The position numbers were made by a program, and so were the translations under genes. From Actinomycetota bacterium (GTDB taxonomy: Bacteria > Actinomycetota > Actinomycetes > Nanopelagicales > Nanopelagicaceae), in contig JAQCGQ010000003.1 in the NCBI GenBank assembly GCA_027730465.1, positions 1 to 17,577 on the forward strand: DNA of 17,577 bases, read 5' to 3'. Below are positions 8,801-16,641 of this stretch, piece by piece (the stretch's first letter is position 1; every line of letters begins with the position of its first letter). The notes under the pieces were generated by a model, which saw only the letters and a list, made by a program, of their open reading frames with translations, was not told the origin of the DNA and did no database searches.

Positions 8801-8828
8801 AAAACCTGCTATCTACCCAATTTATTCC
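8801..8828 (-). promoter_or_regulatory. SigR-type autoregulatory promoter of sigR
   Basis: On the minus strand the -35 GGAAT (8828-8824) is followed by exactly 18 nt and then the -10 GTTTT (8805-8801). This matches the SigR/SigH consensus, GGAAT then GTT at 18-19 nt. The expected start point falls at about 8794-8796, at the first base of the sigR ATG. It is the only such match I noticed upstream of a gene in the window. Confidence 0.85.
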
Positions 8829-8897
8829 CACCCACCATCGGCTTACCACGCTTAAATGCCTGATCTGCTTAAGTAGGCGGAAGGTAGACTGGGACAT

Positions 8898-10196
8898 ATG
8901 ACTAATTGGAATGCGCCATTTCGGAGTAAGTTAACTTCATCTGCTGCAAACCCGATTAACTCTAGGGTGCATATTCCAGGTTCGAAATCAGTTACAAATA
9001 GAGCCCTAATTCTCGCTGCAATTGCTAAAACTTCATCAAGATTGCACAAGCCACTTTCTTCTCGAGATACCGATCTAATGGTTAAAGGATTACGCGCATT
9101 AGGTTGTGAGATAAATGAGATAAAAACCGATGATGGATTTGATTATCAAATCACACCAAAAAAACTAAGTGGACCAACCCAAATTCAAGTTGGTAATGCT
9201 GGAACTGTTATGCGTTTTCTGCCCCCAATTGCTTGCCTTGCAAATGGATTAATACATTTTGATGGTGACGCTAGATCTCATGAACGACCACTAGCTCCAG
9301 TGATAAGTGCACTTGAGCAATTAGGTGTTTCGATTGAACACGGTAATAAGTATCGCTTGCCAATAACAATTAATGGATCTGGCAAAGTAAAAGGTGGATT
9401 AGTTGAGATAGATGCAAGTGCATCTAGTCAATTTGTTTCAGCCTTACTTCTACTTGGGCCAGCAACAGAGCAAGGAATAACTGTTAAGCACACTGGTGCA
9501 TCACTACCATCAATGCCACATATTGAAATGACTATTCAAATGATCAGAGCATTTGGTGGACAGGTTGAAGTAAATAAAAATAGCTGGATTGTTAAATCCG
9601 GTGAATTAGTCGGGCAAGACTTGGTGATTGAACCTGATTTATCAAATGCCGCACCATTTATGGCAGCTGCAATGATTTGTGGTGGAAGTGTTGAAATAGC
9701 AGATTGGCCAAAATTAACAACACAACCTGGTGATCAACTTCGAGATATATTTAAAAAAATGGGAGCAAAAATTGAACAAAGTAACTCGGGATTAAAAATT
9801 AGTGGAACCGGCAAGATAGTTGGTATAGATATTGACTTACATGATGTTGGTGAGTTAACACCATCAATTGCAGCAGTAGCTTGCTTAGCAGATTCACCTT
9901 CAACGCTTCGTGGTATTTCCCACCTTCGCTTGCATGAAACAGATCGACTCACAGCACTTGCCACCGAAATTAATAATCTTGGAGGCTCTGTAACTGAAGG
10001 TCCTGGCGAGTTACTGATAAAGCCAGCCAAACTTAAATCATCACAAATTTTTAAAAGCTATGAAGATCATCGTATGGCAACTGCTGGGGCAGTAATCGGA
10101 TTAGCTGTTGAAGGTATAGTTGTAGAAAATATTGAAACAACCAAGAAAACACTGCCTGATTTTCCTGGTATGTGGCAAGGAATGCTTAATGGTTAG
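8898..10196 (+). CDS. aroA: 3-phosphoshikimate 1-carboxyvinyltransferase (EPSP synthase)
   Basis: This is the sixth shikimate-pathway step: transfer of enolpyruvyl from PEP to shikimate-3-phosphate on the route to chorismate and aromatic amino acids. The 432-residue length is normal. Motifs in order: GSKSVTNRAL (Lys30), SSRDTDLM, VGNAGTVMRFL (PEP/glyphosate loop), SQFVSALLLLGP, the DVGELTPSIAA segment, HLRLHETDRL and SYEDHRMATAGAV. The VGELTP form, with Glu where E. coli has the catalytic Asp313 region, is what I recall from mycobacterial and streptomycete AroA. The start is the ATG at 8898, 103 bp from sigR; upstream GGAAGG is 13 nt away, so the Shine-Dalgarno is poor, and I could not identify its promoter. 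It is followed by rsgA with an 8-bp overlap, the same aroA-rsgA order as in Streptomyces. It should be active. Confidence 0.97.
   Translation: MTNWNAPFRSKLTSSAANPINSRVHIPGSKSVTNRALILAAIAKTSSRLHKPLSSRDTDLMVKGLRALGCEINEIKTDDGFDYQITPKKLSGPTQIQVGNAGTVMRFLPPIACLANGLIHFDGDARSHERPLAPVISALEQLGVSIEHGNKYRLPITINGSGKVKGGLVEIDASASSQFVSALLLLGPATEQGITVKHTGASLPSMPHIEMTIQMIRAFGGQVEVNKNSWIVKSGELVGQDLVIEPDLSNAAPFMAAAMICGGSVEIADWPKLTTQPGDQLRDIFKKMGAKIEQSNSGLKISGTGKIVGIDIDLHDVGELTPSIAAVACLADSPSTLRGISHLRLHETDRLTALATEINNLGGSVTEGPGELLIKPAKLKSSQIFKSYEDHRMATAGAVIGLAVEGIVVENIETTKKTLPDFPGMWQGMLNG
10177..10181 (+). promoter_or_regulatory. rsgA ribosome binding site inside aroA
   Basis: AAGGA lies 7 nt before the ATG at 10189 and decides the rsgA start. 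The frame is open further back to an ATG at 10132, but that start would overlap aroA by 65 bp and add a Cys-rich stretch with no family counterpart. Confidence 0.6.
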
Positions 10197-11241
10197 GCAA
10201 AAGAAAAATTGGGATGAAGATGATGTTCGAATAAATAAATCACGACAGTTCGGCTCAAGCAATAAGGCAAGACCAAGGACTAAAGATCGACCAAATTATT
10301 CAAAAGCACAAACTGCAACAATTATTGAGGTTGACCGGGGTCGTGTCCAATGTTTGTTTGAATCGGCTGGGAATAAAACAATTATTACTGCTATGAAGGC
10401 TCGTGAACTTGGGAAAAAATCAGTAGTAGTTGGTGATTTAGTTTCAGTAGTAGGCGATATATCAGGAACTGAGGGCTCACTTGCTCGAGTGGTGTCAGTT
10501 TTGGCAAGAAAAAATTCACTTACAAGGACCATAGATGATCATGCAAATGATGAAAGAGTTATTGTGGCAAATGTCGATCAGATGGCCATCGTAATTGCTA
10601 CTACTAACCCCCAACCGCGAGAAGGTTTTGTCGATCGAGCATTAGTAGTTGCATATGACCAAGGAATTGAGCCAATCATAATTATGACTAAACAGGATCT
10701 TGCTAATGGTGATGAATTTTTGGAAACCTACAAAGATCTTGATATTAAGATTTTTAAGATTGATAAATCATCAGATTTGGAAAAATTGCAGAAAGCTTTA
10801 ATCAACAAAATTACTGTCCTAATTGGTCACTCAGGTGTTGGTAAATCCACGCTAGTTAACAACCTATTAGTAAGTTCGAAAAATAAATCAGTTGCTGCTG
10901 GTGATGATTCTAAGCATCGTGCTACTGGTGATGTTAATGAGGTAACTGGTAGGGGTCGCCACACATCTTCTAGTGCAATTGCACTTCCACTTTCTTCTTC
11001 ATTTGATGGTGACAATTTTGGTTGGATTATTGATACCCCTGGTGTTAGATCATTTGGAATCGCTCATATTCAGCCGTCAAGAGTTATTTCAGCATTTCCT
11101 GAATTTACTAAAGCAATTTCACACTGCCCAAAAAACTGCTCACACAATGAAGCCACCTGTGCATTAAATGATTGGCCAGGCTTCACAAGTCAAAATAAGG
11201 CAAGACTTGAGAGTTTGCGCAGAGTTTTATCAGTTGAATAG
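10189..11241 (+). CDS. rsgA: Ribosome small subunit-dependent GTPase A
   Basis: A circularly permuted GTPase that checks and releases late 30S ribosomal subunits. From the ATG at 10189 it has 350 residues. An N-terminal OB-fold (about 40-125) starts in a Lys/Arg-rich tail (VRQKKNWDEDDVR) likely to contact rRNA. In the permuted G domain G4 (TKQD, about 167) comes before G1 (GHSGVGKST, 213-221) and G3 (DTPGVRSFG, from 282), with the switch segment TGRGRHTSS between. The C-terminal zinc finger uses Cys313, Cys317, His319 and Cys324 (CPKNCSHNEATC). It overlaps the aroA stop by 8 bp, so the two are probably co-transcribed and translationally coupled. All G motifs and zinc ligands are intact. The pairing with aroA is a recurring actinobacterial order, not evidence of a shared pathway. 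Confidence 0.95.
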   Translation: MVRQKKNWDEDDVRINKSRQFGSSNKARPRTKDRPNYSKAQTATIIEVDRGRVQCLFESAGNKTIITAMKARELGKKSVVVGDLVSVVGDISGTEGSLARVVSVLARKNSLTRTIDDHANDERVIVANVDQMAIVIATTNPQPREGFVDRALVVAYDQGIEPIIIMTKQDLANGDEFLETYKDLDIKIFKIDKSSDLEKLQKALINKITVLIGHSGVGKSTLVNNLLVSSKNKSVAAGDDSKHRATGDVNEVTGRGRHTSSSAIALPLSSSFDGDNFGWIIDTPGVRSFGIAHIQPSRVISAFPEFTKAISHCPKNCSHNEATCALNDWPGFTSQNKARLESLRRVLSVE

Positions 11242-11245
11242 AAAA

Positions 11246-11255
11246 AGAGTACTCT
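11246..11255. promoter_or_regulatory. 10-bp palindrome before copA
   Basis: AGAGTACTCT, a perfect self-complementary 10-mer, sits in the 21-bp rsgA-copA gap, ending 7 nt before the ATG. A weak promoter-like pair overlaps it (TTATCA at 11227-11232, 17 bp, TACTCT at 11250-11255). It could be an operator for copper control or may be chance. It does not look like a known CueR or CsoR site. Confidence 0.25.
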
Positions 11256-11262
11256 GACCACT

Positions 11263-13569
11263 ATGAGTTCAGTCATTACGCAAAATGAGATTAAAAGTCG
11301 ACAGATAGATCTTCATCTCACTGGTATGACCTGTTCTTCATGTGTAAGTACTATTGAAAGTGCTCTAAATAAAGTACCAGGTGTTAAAGGTGTGGTTAAT
11401 CTTGCGATGGAATCAGCGCACGTAATTGCGCCAACAAATATCTCAGAACAAGATTTAATTACAGCAGTTAGTAAGGTTGGATATAAGGCAAGTGCCTTTA
11501 AGGGTGAGCGTGAATCATTTGAAAAATCTAATCGTCTTGGAGTTAGAGTCTTCCTAACCCTACTTTTGACCGCCCCAGTGATCCTAATTTCTATGTTTCA
11601 TAGTTGGCATGAACAAATAGATAAGCAACTTAGTAATTCACTTGATCAAGTAAATAACTTATTTAATAACTTTGGAATTTCTTTAGTTATTGGATACCCG
11701 ATAGCCCCCATTACAACCTGGCTATTAATCGGATTATCGGTTCCTGTTGTAATTATTCTTGCATGGCCAATTCACCGAGCTGCAGTTAAAAACCTTAAGA
11801 ATCCAACTATGGACACACTCGTATCCCTTGGGTCATTAATTGCACTTGGTTGGAGTATTTACTCAGCCGCAACATATCAAGTAGATAGCAAAGTGATGCC
11901 ATTAATTTATGTTGAGGTTTCCTCTGTAGTGGTTTTATTTGTAATGTTAGGTCGTTACCTTGAATACCGTGCAAAACAAAAAGCTAAATCGGCTCTATCA
12001 CACCTGTTTAAATTAGCTGCTACTCAGGTACAAGTTAAAAGATCTGACCGAAATGAAATGATTCCGATAGATCAATTGCTAGTTGGTGATATTTTTATAG
12101 TAAAGCCTGGAGAAGTTATTGCAACTGATGGGCAGGTTATCTCGGGCTTTAGCACAATTAATAACGCTTTTTTAACTGGTGAGGTCATGCCAGTTGAAAT
12201 TTCAGTTAATAGTTTGGTTTATGCAGGAGCTATTAATAATAATGGTAACTTAGTTGTTAAAGCCCTGCGAATAGGATCTGATACTGAATTAGCAAGAATT
12301 ACCAGAATGGTTTTGGCAGCTCAAATAGAAAAGGCACCTGCACAGCAATTAGCAGATCGTATAAGTAGAGTTTTTGTTCCAGTTGTATTAATCCTTGCAA
12401 TTGCTACTTTCTTAACCTGGTACATAACAGGGACAGAGATTGCACTTTCAATTACGACTGCAGTTTCGGTACTGGTCATAGCCTGCCCATGTGCTCTTGG
12501 CTTAGCCACTCCAATTGCGCTGTTAGTTGCCTCTGGTAAAGCAGCAAAATCTGGCATAGTAATTAGATCACCTAGGTCCATAGAAAAAGTAGTTGGTATA
12601 ACTGATGCGGTTTTTGATAAAACTGGGACGATCACAAGTGGGCAAATGGTTTTACATGAGATGGTTTTAATTAATAACCCTCTAACTACGCCCGCTACTG
12701 CCATAGCAGCTTCTGAATTAATGAGTTATGCATTAACCCTTGAGAGCATGGATTCACATCCAATCGCCTCTGCAATTGCTAATTCACTTTCAAGACAAGG
12801 CGTAACTACATTTACCGCAACGGAGTTTGAACATACACCTGGGTCTGGCGTTGCCGCTCGTGTGCAATCCTTAAACTCATCTGAGGCTAAAGCAGTTCTA
12901 ATCGGCTCACCACTTTCAATCTCACGTAGTACGACTGAATTTTCGCCTGTATTAACTAAAGCCATTGAATCAGCTATATCTCGAGCAAATTCAGTTGCAG
13001 TTCTAGCAATTGATGGCTTGGCTTATGGTGTATTTGAAGTTGGCGATCGGGTAAAGCCTGAGGCTAAAGCTGCAATTGATAAATTACACTCATCTAGCAT
13101 TAATACTTGGCTGGTCACTGGTGATAGTGAATCTGCTGCTATCTCTATTGGCTCTGAAGTTGGCATACCAATTGATCATATATTCGCATCAGCTTCTCCA
13201 TTAGACAAGCTTGAATTTGTAAAAAATCTTCAAGAAAATGGAAAAGTATTGATGATTGGTGATGGCATAAATGATGCCGCTGCTATTGCAAAAGCAGATT
13301 TGAGTATTGCAATTGGATCTGGAACTGACACTGCAATCGCTGCTGCCGATATCACACTAATCAGGCCGTCTCTACTAGCAGCATTAGATGCTATGGCGAT
13401 CTCTAAAAAGACTGTTCGAATTATTAAATCAAACCTAGGTTGGGCATTTTTATATAATTTAGTTGGTATTCCAATTGCCGCTAGCGGAAATCTTTCGCCA
13501 ATGTATGCAGCAGCAGCTATGTCAGCATCTTCGTTATTTGTTGTTTTAAACAGTTTACGTATTAAATAA
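11263..13569 (+). CDS. copA: Copper(I)-translocating P1B-type ATPase
   Basis: A membrane pump that uses ATP to move Cu(I) out of the cytosol. The 768-residue protein has one N-terminal HMA domain (about 15-80) with GMTCSSC (Cys24, Cys27). The transmembrane part follows from about residue 90, with CPC at 408-410, the phosphorylation site DKTGT (Asp452), HPIAS (His499-Pro500), TGD and the hinge GDGIND (666-671). The last two helices hold YN (731-732) and MxxSS (Met753, Ser756, Ser757), the residues that mark Cu(I) transporters. The ATG is 21 nt after rsgA and has no clear Shine-Dalgarno; a perfect palindrome AGAGTACTCT lies at 11246-11255. No copper chaperone (CopZ) or CsoR regulator is next to it. 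Ag(I) transport is also typical of the family. The protein appears complete. Confidence 0.95.
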   Translation: MSSVITQNEIKSRQIDLHLTGMTCSSCVSTIESALNKVPGVKGVVNLAMESAHVIAPTNISEQDLITAVSKVGYKASAFKGERESFEKSNRLGVRVFLTLLLTAPVILISMFHSWHEQIDKQLSNSLDQVNNLFNNFGISLVIGYPIAPITTWLLIGLSVPVVIILAWPIHRAAVKNLKNPTMDTLVSLGSLIALGWSIYSAATYQVDSKVMPLIYVEVSSVVVLFVMLGRYLEYRAKQKAKSALSHLFKLAATQVQVKRSDRNEMIPIDQLLVGDIFIVKPGEVIATDGQVISGFSTINNAFLTGEVMPVEISVNSLVYAGAINNNGNLVVKALRIGSDTELARITRMVLAAQIEKAPAQQLADRISRVFVPVVLILAIATFLTWYITGTEIALSITTAVSVLVIACPCALGLATPIALLVASGKAAKSGIVIRSPRSIEKVVGITDAVFDKTGTITSGQMVLHEMVLINNPLTTPATAIAASELMSYALTLESMDSHPIASAIANSLSRQGVTTFTATEFEHTPGSGVAARVQSLNSSEAKAVLIGSPLSISRSTTEFSPVLTKAIESAISRANSVAVLAIDGLAYGVFEVGDRVKPEAKAAIDKLHSSSINTWLVTGDSESAAISIGSEVGIPIDHIFASASPLDKLEFVKNLQENGKVLMIGDGINDAAAIAKADLSIAIGSGTDTAIAAADITLIRPSLLAALDAMAISKKTVRIIKSNLGWAFLYNLVGIPIAASGNLSPMYAAAAMSASSLFVVLNSLRIK

Positions 13570-13572
13570 ATT

Positions 13573-13649
<77 letters not shown>

Positions 13650-13660
13650 TCGGTGATTAA

Positions 13661-13689
13661 ATCTTAGAGCAGTATGGCAATTAACCCAA
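13661..13689 (-). promoter_or_regulatory. Promoter of initiator tRNA-Met
   Basis: On the minus strand the -35 TTGGGT (13689-13684), a 17-bp spacer and the -10 TAAGAT (13666-13661) precede the tRNA 5' end by 11 nt. This is the right place for a housekeeping-sigma tRNA promoter with a short 5' leader for RNase P to trim. The -35 overlaps the small hairpin downstream of the UPF0182 gene. Confidence 0.65.
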
Positions 13690-13696
13690 ATGGGTT
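13683..13696 (-). terminator. Weak hairpin after UPF0182 gene
   Basis: AACCC / GGGTT form a 5-bp stem with a 4-nt loop, 7 nt beyond the UPF0182 stop. It lacks a good U-tract on the minus strand (AATTGCC follows), so it is at best a weak terminator and may be incidental to the tRNA promoter, which it overlaps. Confidence 0.2.
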
Positions 13697-13703
13697 GAAT
13701 TAA

Positions 13704-16625
13704 TTATCTGTTTTGCGCGGAAACTAATGCAGCGATTGCTGCTTTAACTCTGGCTCTAGCTCTATCTTCAGCCGCACCATCTAAACGCTTTTGCGCAGCC
13801 TCTAACTCAGTAAATGCTGATTGTAATGATGCAATTGCTGATCTAATTTCTTGACTGCTACCTGTTTTATCAGATGTTGGTGTATCAAATTGATTATTCG
13901 CAGCAGTAGTTCCTGCACTTCCACCAAAGACTTGGTCTAATGCACCTTGCAAGGTTTCGCTGAATCCAATTTGATCACCAAATGAGACTAAAACTTTTTG
14001 TAGAAGTGGATAGGCAGCGGTATTACCGGTTGCTCTTACATAAACTGGCTGGACATATAAAAGTCCCTTACCAACTGGCAATGTGAGAAGATTACCCAGA
14101 ACTACATCAGCTCCTCCTTGGCGAAGAAGTGAGAGGGAGGTTGCAACCTCTGGTTTGGCCTCAAAGTTTGAGGAAACTTGAGATGGACCAGCAATGTTTG
14201 TAGAGCGAGGCAACTGCAAAACTGTAATTTTTCCATAATCATCCCTGGCATCAGAGTTGACAACTGCAAGAGCTGTTAAGTTTTCCCGTCCACCACGCGG
14301 AACAAATGGCGTGTATAAAGAGAAGGTTGGTTTCTTTTGGCCAGGTATCTGCATTGTTAAGTAATAAGGAGGCTGGGTTCCTGCGTTTGATCCAAAACTC
14401 GATGGATCAAGTGGCACACGCCAAAAGTCTTGGCCACCATAAAATGCATCAGCAGTCTTGACATGGTAGGCACTTAAAATATCGCGCTGCACCTTAAACA
14501 TATCTTCTGGGTATCTAATGTGTGAAAGTAGGTCTGGGGAGATTTCACTCTTTGGTTTAACGCTATTTGGGAACGCTTTGCTCCATGTGGCTAGCACTGG
14601 ATCTTTCTCATCCCACTGATACAGGGATACGGTGCCATCGTAGGCATCTACTGTGGCTTTTACCGAGTTTCGAATGTAGTTCACATCTCGGTTAGCTAAT
14701 GTGAAAACGGCATTTGATCTGACCGCAAGTGCATCTGCGGTATTAGCTAAATTTACTTTTCGAGAGTTTGGATAGCCAGCGCTCGTCGTATAACCATCAA
14801 TGATCCACATAATCTTTCCATCAACAATTGCAGGGTATGGATCGCCATCTAAAATGAGCCAAGGAGCAACTTTTGCTACTCGAACTCGAGGATTGCGATC
14901 AAATAAAATCTTTGACTCTGAATTTATTAGATTAGACAACAGAATTCTTTGCTCCTGATACTTAATTGCAAATAGCAAGCGTGTGAAAACAGATCCCATT
15001 GGAACTCCACCTTTGCCGGTATAGGTGTAGTTTTTTTGACCATTAGCAGATTTATCATCTGGATAATCAAGCTCTACTGGATCACTTGCAGCCGGACCAC
15101 CGATAATTGAGTAATCAGGGACATTCTCGCCAAAATAAACTCGTGGCTCAAACTCACCCAATCCTTTTGTGGGTGGGATGTCACCAACTGTGAAGGATGG
15201 TTTTCCATCTGCATCCACTGCATTTCCATAAGCGCCAACTAATCCGAATCCGTGGGTATAGACAAGGTGATCATTAATCCAATTTCGAGATGGATTGCCG
15301 TTAATATTTAACTCACGAACTGAAACCACCATATCTCGTTCTTTACCATTAATTACATAACGATCGATATCTAGTGAGTCAGCAAAACTATAGTAAGGCT
15401 TAATTTGTTGAAGTTGTCTAAAGGTTGATGACAAAACATTTGGATCCATCAAGCGGATATTGGCAATAGTTGCAGCGTCATTTGCTAGCTGACCAGCTGC
15501 AGTAGATACGGTGGCTTGATAATCAATTACTTCAACATTATCTATGCCGTAAGCAAGCCGAGTTGCATCAATATTTTTTTGGATAAAAGGGGCTTCTTTA
15601 GTTGACTCAGATGGTTTAACTTGGAATTGCTGAATCGCAGCTGGATATACACCAGCAATTAAAACTGAGGCAATGACCATAAGCGCTACACCAGCTGTAG
15701 GTAGTAGCCATGATTTACGAATTATGTTGGCAAAAAATAGCAATGAACATACTGCTGCAATTGCTGTCAGAATTGATTTAGCAGGTAACAATGCATTTAC
15801 ATCGGTGTAGGTAAGACCAGTAATTAATCTGCCCTCTTTTAAAGTTAATGCATAGCGATCAAACCAATAAGCAACGGACTTAAGTGATACAAGAAGCCCA
15901 AGTAAAATTGAGAGCTGAACTCTGGCGGTAACGGTAGTTCGATCTTCTTTAACCTGAGTACGAATACCGCCATATATATAGTGAACCGCTGCAGCGGCAA
16001 GAATTGCTAAAATAATCGTTGAGATTCCCCAACTGATTAGTGATTGCCACATCGGTAGTTTGAAAGCGAAAAATGAAATATCTTTACCAAATTGTGGATC
16101 AACTACGCCAAACTCTGTTGCATTTCTAAATAGCAACCACTCTTGCCAGAGCCTAGTTGATGAACTTCCTGCAAAATAAAAAAGGACTAAAAATATTCCA
16201 ATCCCAACAAATTTTCGCACGGGCTCTAGTTGTGCGCGGTAGCGCTCTAAATTATCTGCTTCAACTGCAACTGGTACGTACATTGGCCGACGGCGAAAAG
16301 CGATGTAAATATTTGCCGTAATAAAGGCTGCAGTTACTAATCCAAAACCGATAAATAAATATGCCTTAGTAAGTAAGGTTGTTTGCCAAACATTTACAAA
16401 ATCAACAGATCGAAACCAAAGTAAATCAGCATAGAAACCACTAAGTGATATTAAAACGCTAGCCAAAATAAAAAGAACTACAAAAGTAATAGTCAGCGGA
16501 CTGATTCGCCGGCGGCCACCACCTCGGTTTGTAAAAGGATTTGGAAAATTACCGCCAAAGCCTGAGCCACCAAATGGGTTGTTATTTCTATTAAAACCAC
16601 CACCACCAAAGCCGGAAGAACTCAT
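13704..16625 (-). CDS. UPF0182 (COG1615) family membrane protein, function unknown
   Basis: A 973-residue membrane protein of a family widespread in Actinobacteria but without a known function. It opens with a Gly/Asn/Phe-rich cytoplasmic segment (1-38) and an RRR patch. Seven predicted transmembrane helices follow at about 44-64, 87-110, 138-153, 195-215, 237-256, 283-302 and 307-328. Then comes a large domain (about 330-890), probably outside the membrane, with PEDMFKVQRDILSAYHV and acidic stretches such as DYPDDKS. A Ser/Thr-rich linker leads to an Ala-rich helix with coiled-coil character near the end (SLQSAFTELEAAQKRLDGAA), a C-terminal layout also seen in other family members. The ATG at 16625 lies 16 nt after the PDZ/Lon-like protease gene and has no good Shine-Dalgarno. 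The two genes are likely one operon. I assign no activity. Confidence 0.92.
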   Translation of the reverse strand: MSSSGFGGGGFNRNNNPFGGSGFGGNFPNPFTNRGGGRRRISPLTITFVVLFILASVLISLSGFYADLLWFRSVDFVNVWQTTLLTKAYLFIGFGLVTAAFITANIYIAFRRRPMYVPVAVEADNLERYRAQLEPVRKFVGIGIFLVLFYFAGSSSTRLWQEWLLFRNATEFGVVDPQFGKDISFFAFKLPMWQSLISWGISTIILAILAAAAVHYIYGGIRTQVKEDRTTVTARVQLSILLGLLVSLKSVAYWFDRYALTLKEGRLITGLTYTDVNALLPAKSILTAIAAVCSLLFFANIIRKSWLLPTAGVALMVIASVLIAGVYPAAIQQFQVKPSESTKEAPFIQKNIDATRLAYGIDNVEVIDYQATVSTAAGQLANDAATIANIRLMDPNVLSSTFRQLQQIKPYYSFADSLDIDRYVINGKERDMVVSVRELNINGNPSRNWINDHLVYTHGFGLVGAYGNAVDADGKPSFTVGDIPPTKGLGEFEPRVYFGENVPDYSIIGGPAASDPVELDYPDDKSANGQKNYTYTGKGGVPMGSVFTRLLFAIKYQEQRILLSNLINSESKILFDRNPRVRVAKVAPWLILDGDPYPAIVDGKIMWIIDGYTTSAGYPNSRKVNLANTADALAVRSNAVFTLANRDVNYIRNSVKATVDAYDGTVSLYQWDEKDPVLATWSKAFPNSVKPKSEISPDLLSHIRYPEDMFKVQRDILSAYHVKTADAFYGGQDFWRVPLDPSSFGSNAGTQPPYYLTMQIPGQKKPTFSLYTPFVPRGGRENLTALAVVNSDARDDYGKITVLQLPRSTNIAGPSQVSSNFEAKPEVATSLSLLRQGGADVVLGNLLTLPVGKGLLYVQPVYVRATGNTAAYPLLQKVLVSFGDQIGFSETLQGALDQVFGGSAGTTAANNQFDTPTSDKTGSSQEIRSAIASLQSAFTELEAAQKRLDGAAEDRARARVKAAIAALVSAQNR

Positions 16626-16641
16626 GCGCAGATCTTATCTA

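Noticed and set aside
8646..9049. Short frames antisense to sigR and aroA
   Set aside because: The plus-strand frame at 8646-8855 and the minus-strand one at 8852-9049 cover the sigR/aroA junction; neither has conserved features, and both oppose real coding sequence.
10132..10188. Extended rsgA start at 10132
   Set aside because: It would overlap aroA by 65 bp and add a Cys-containing stretch unlike RsgA N-termini; the ATG at 10189 has AAGGA at the correct distance.
12321..12965. Minus-strand frames of 79-127 codons inside copA
   Set aside because: They are antisense to the CPC, DKTGT and HP motif regions, which are clearly coding on the plus strand.
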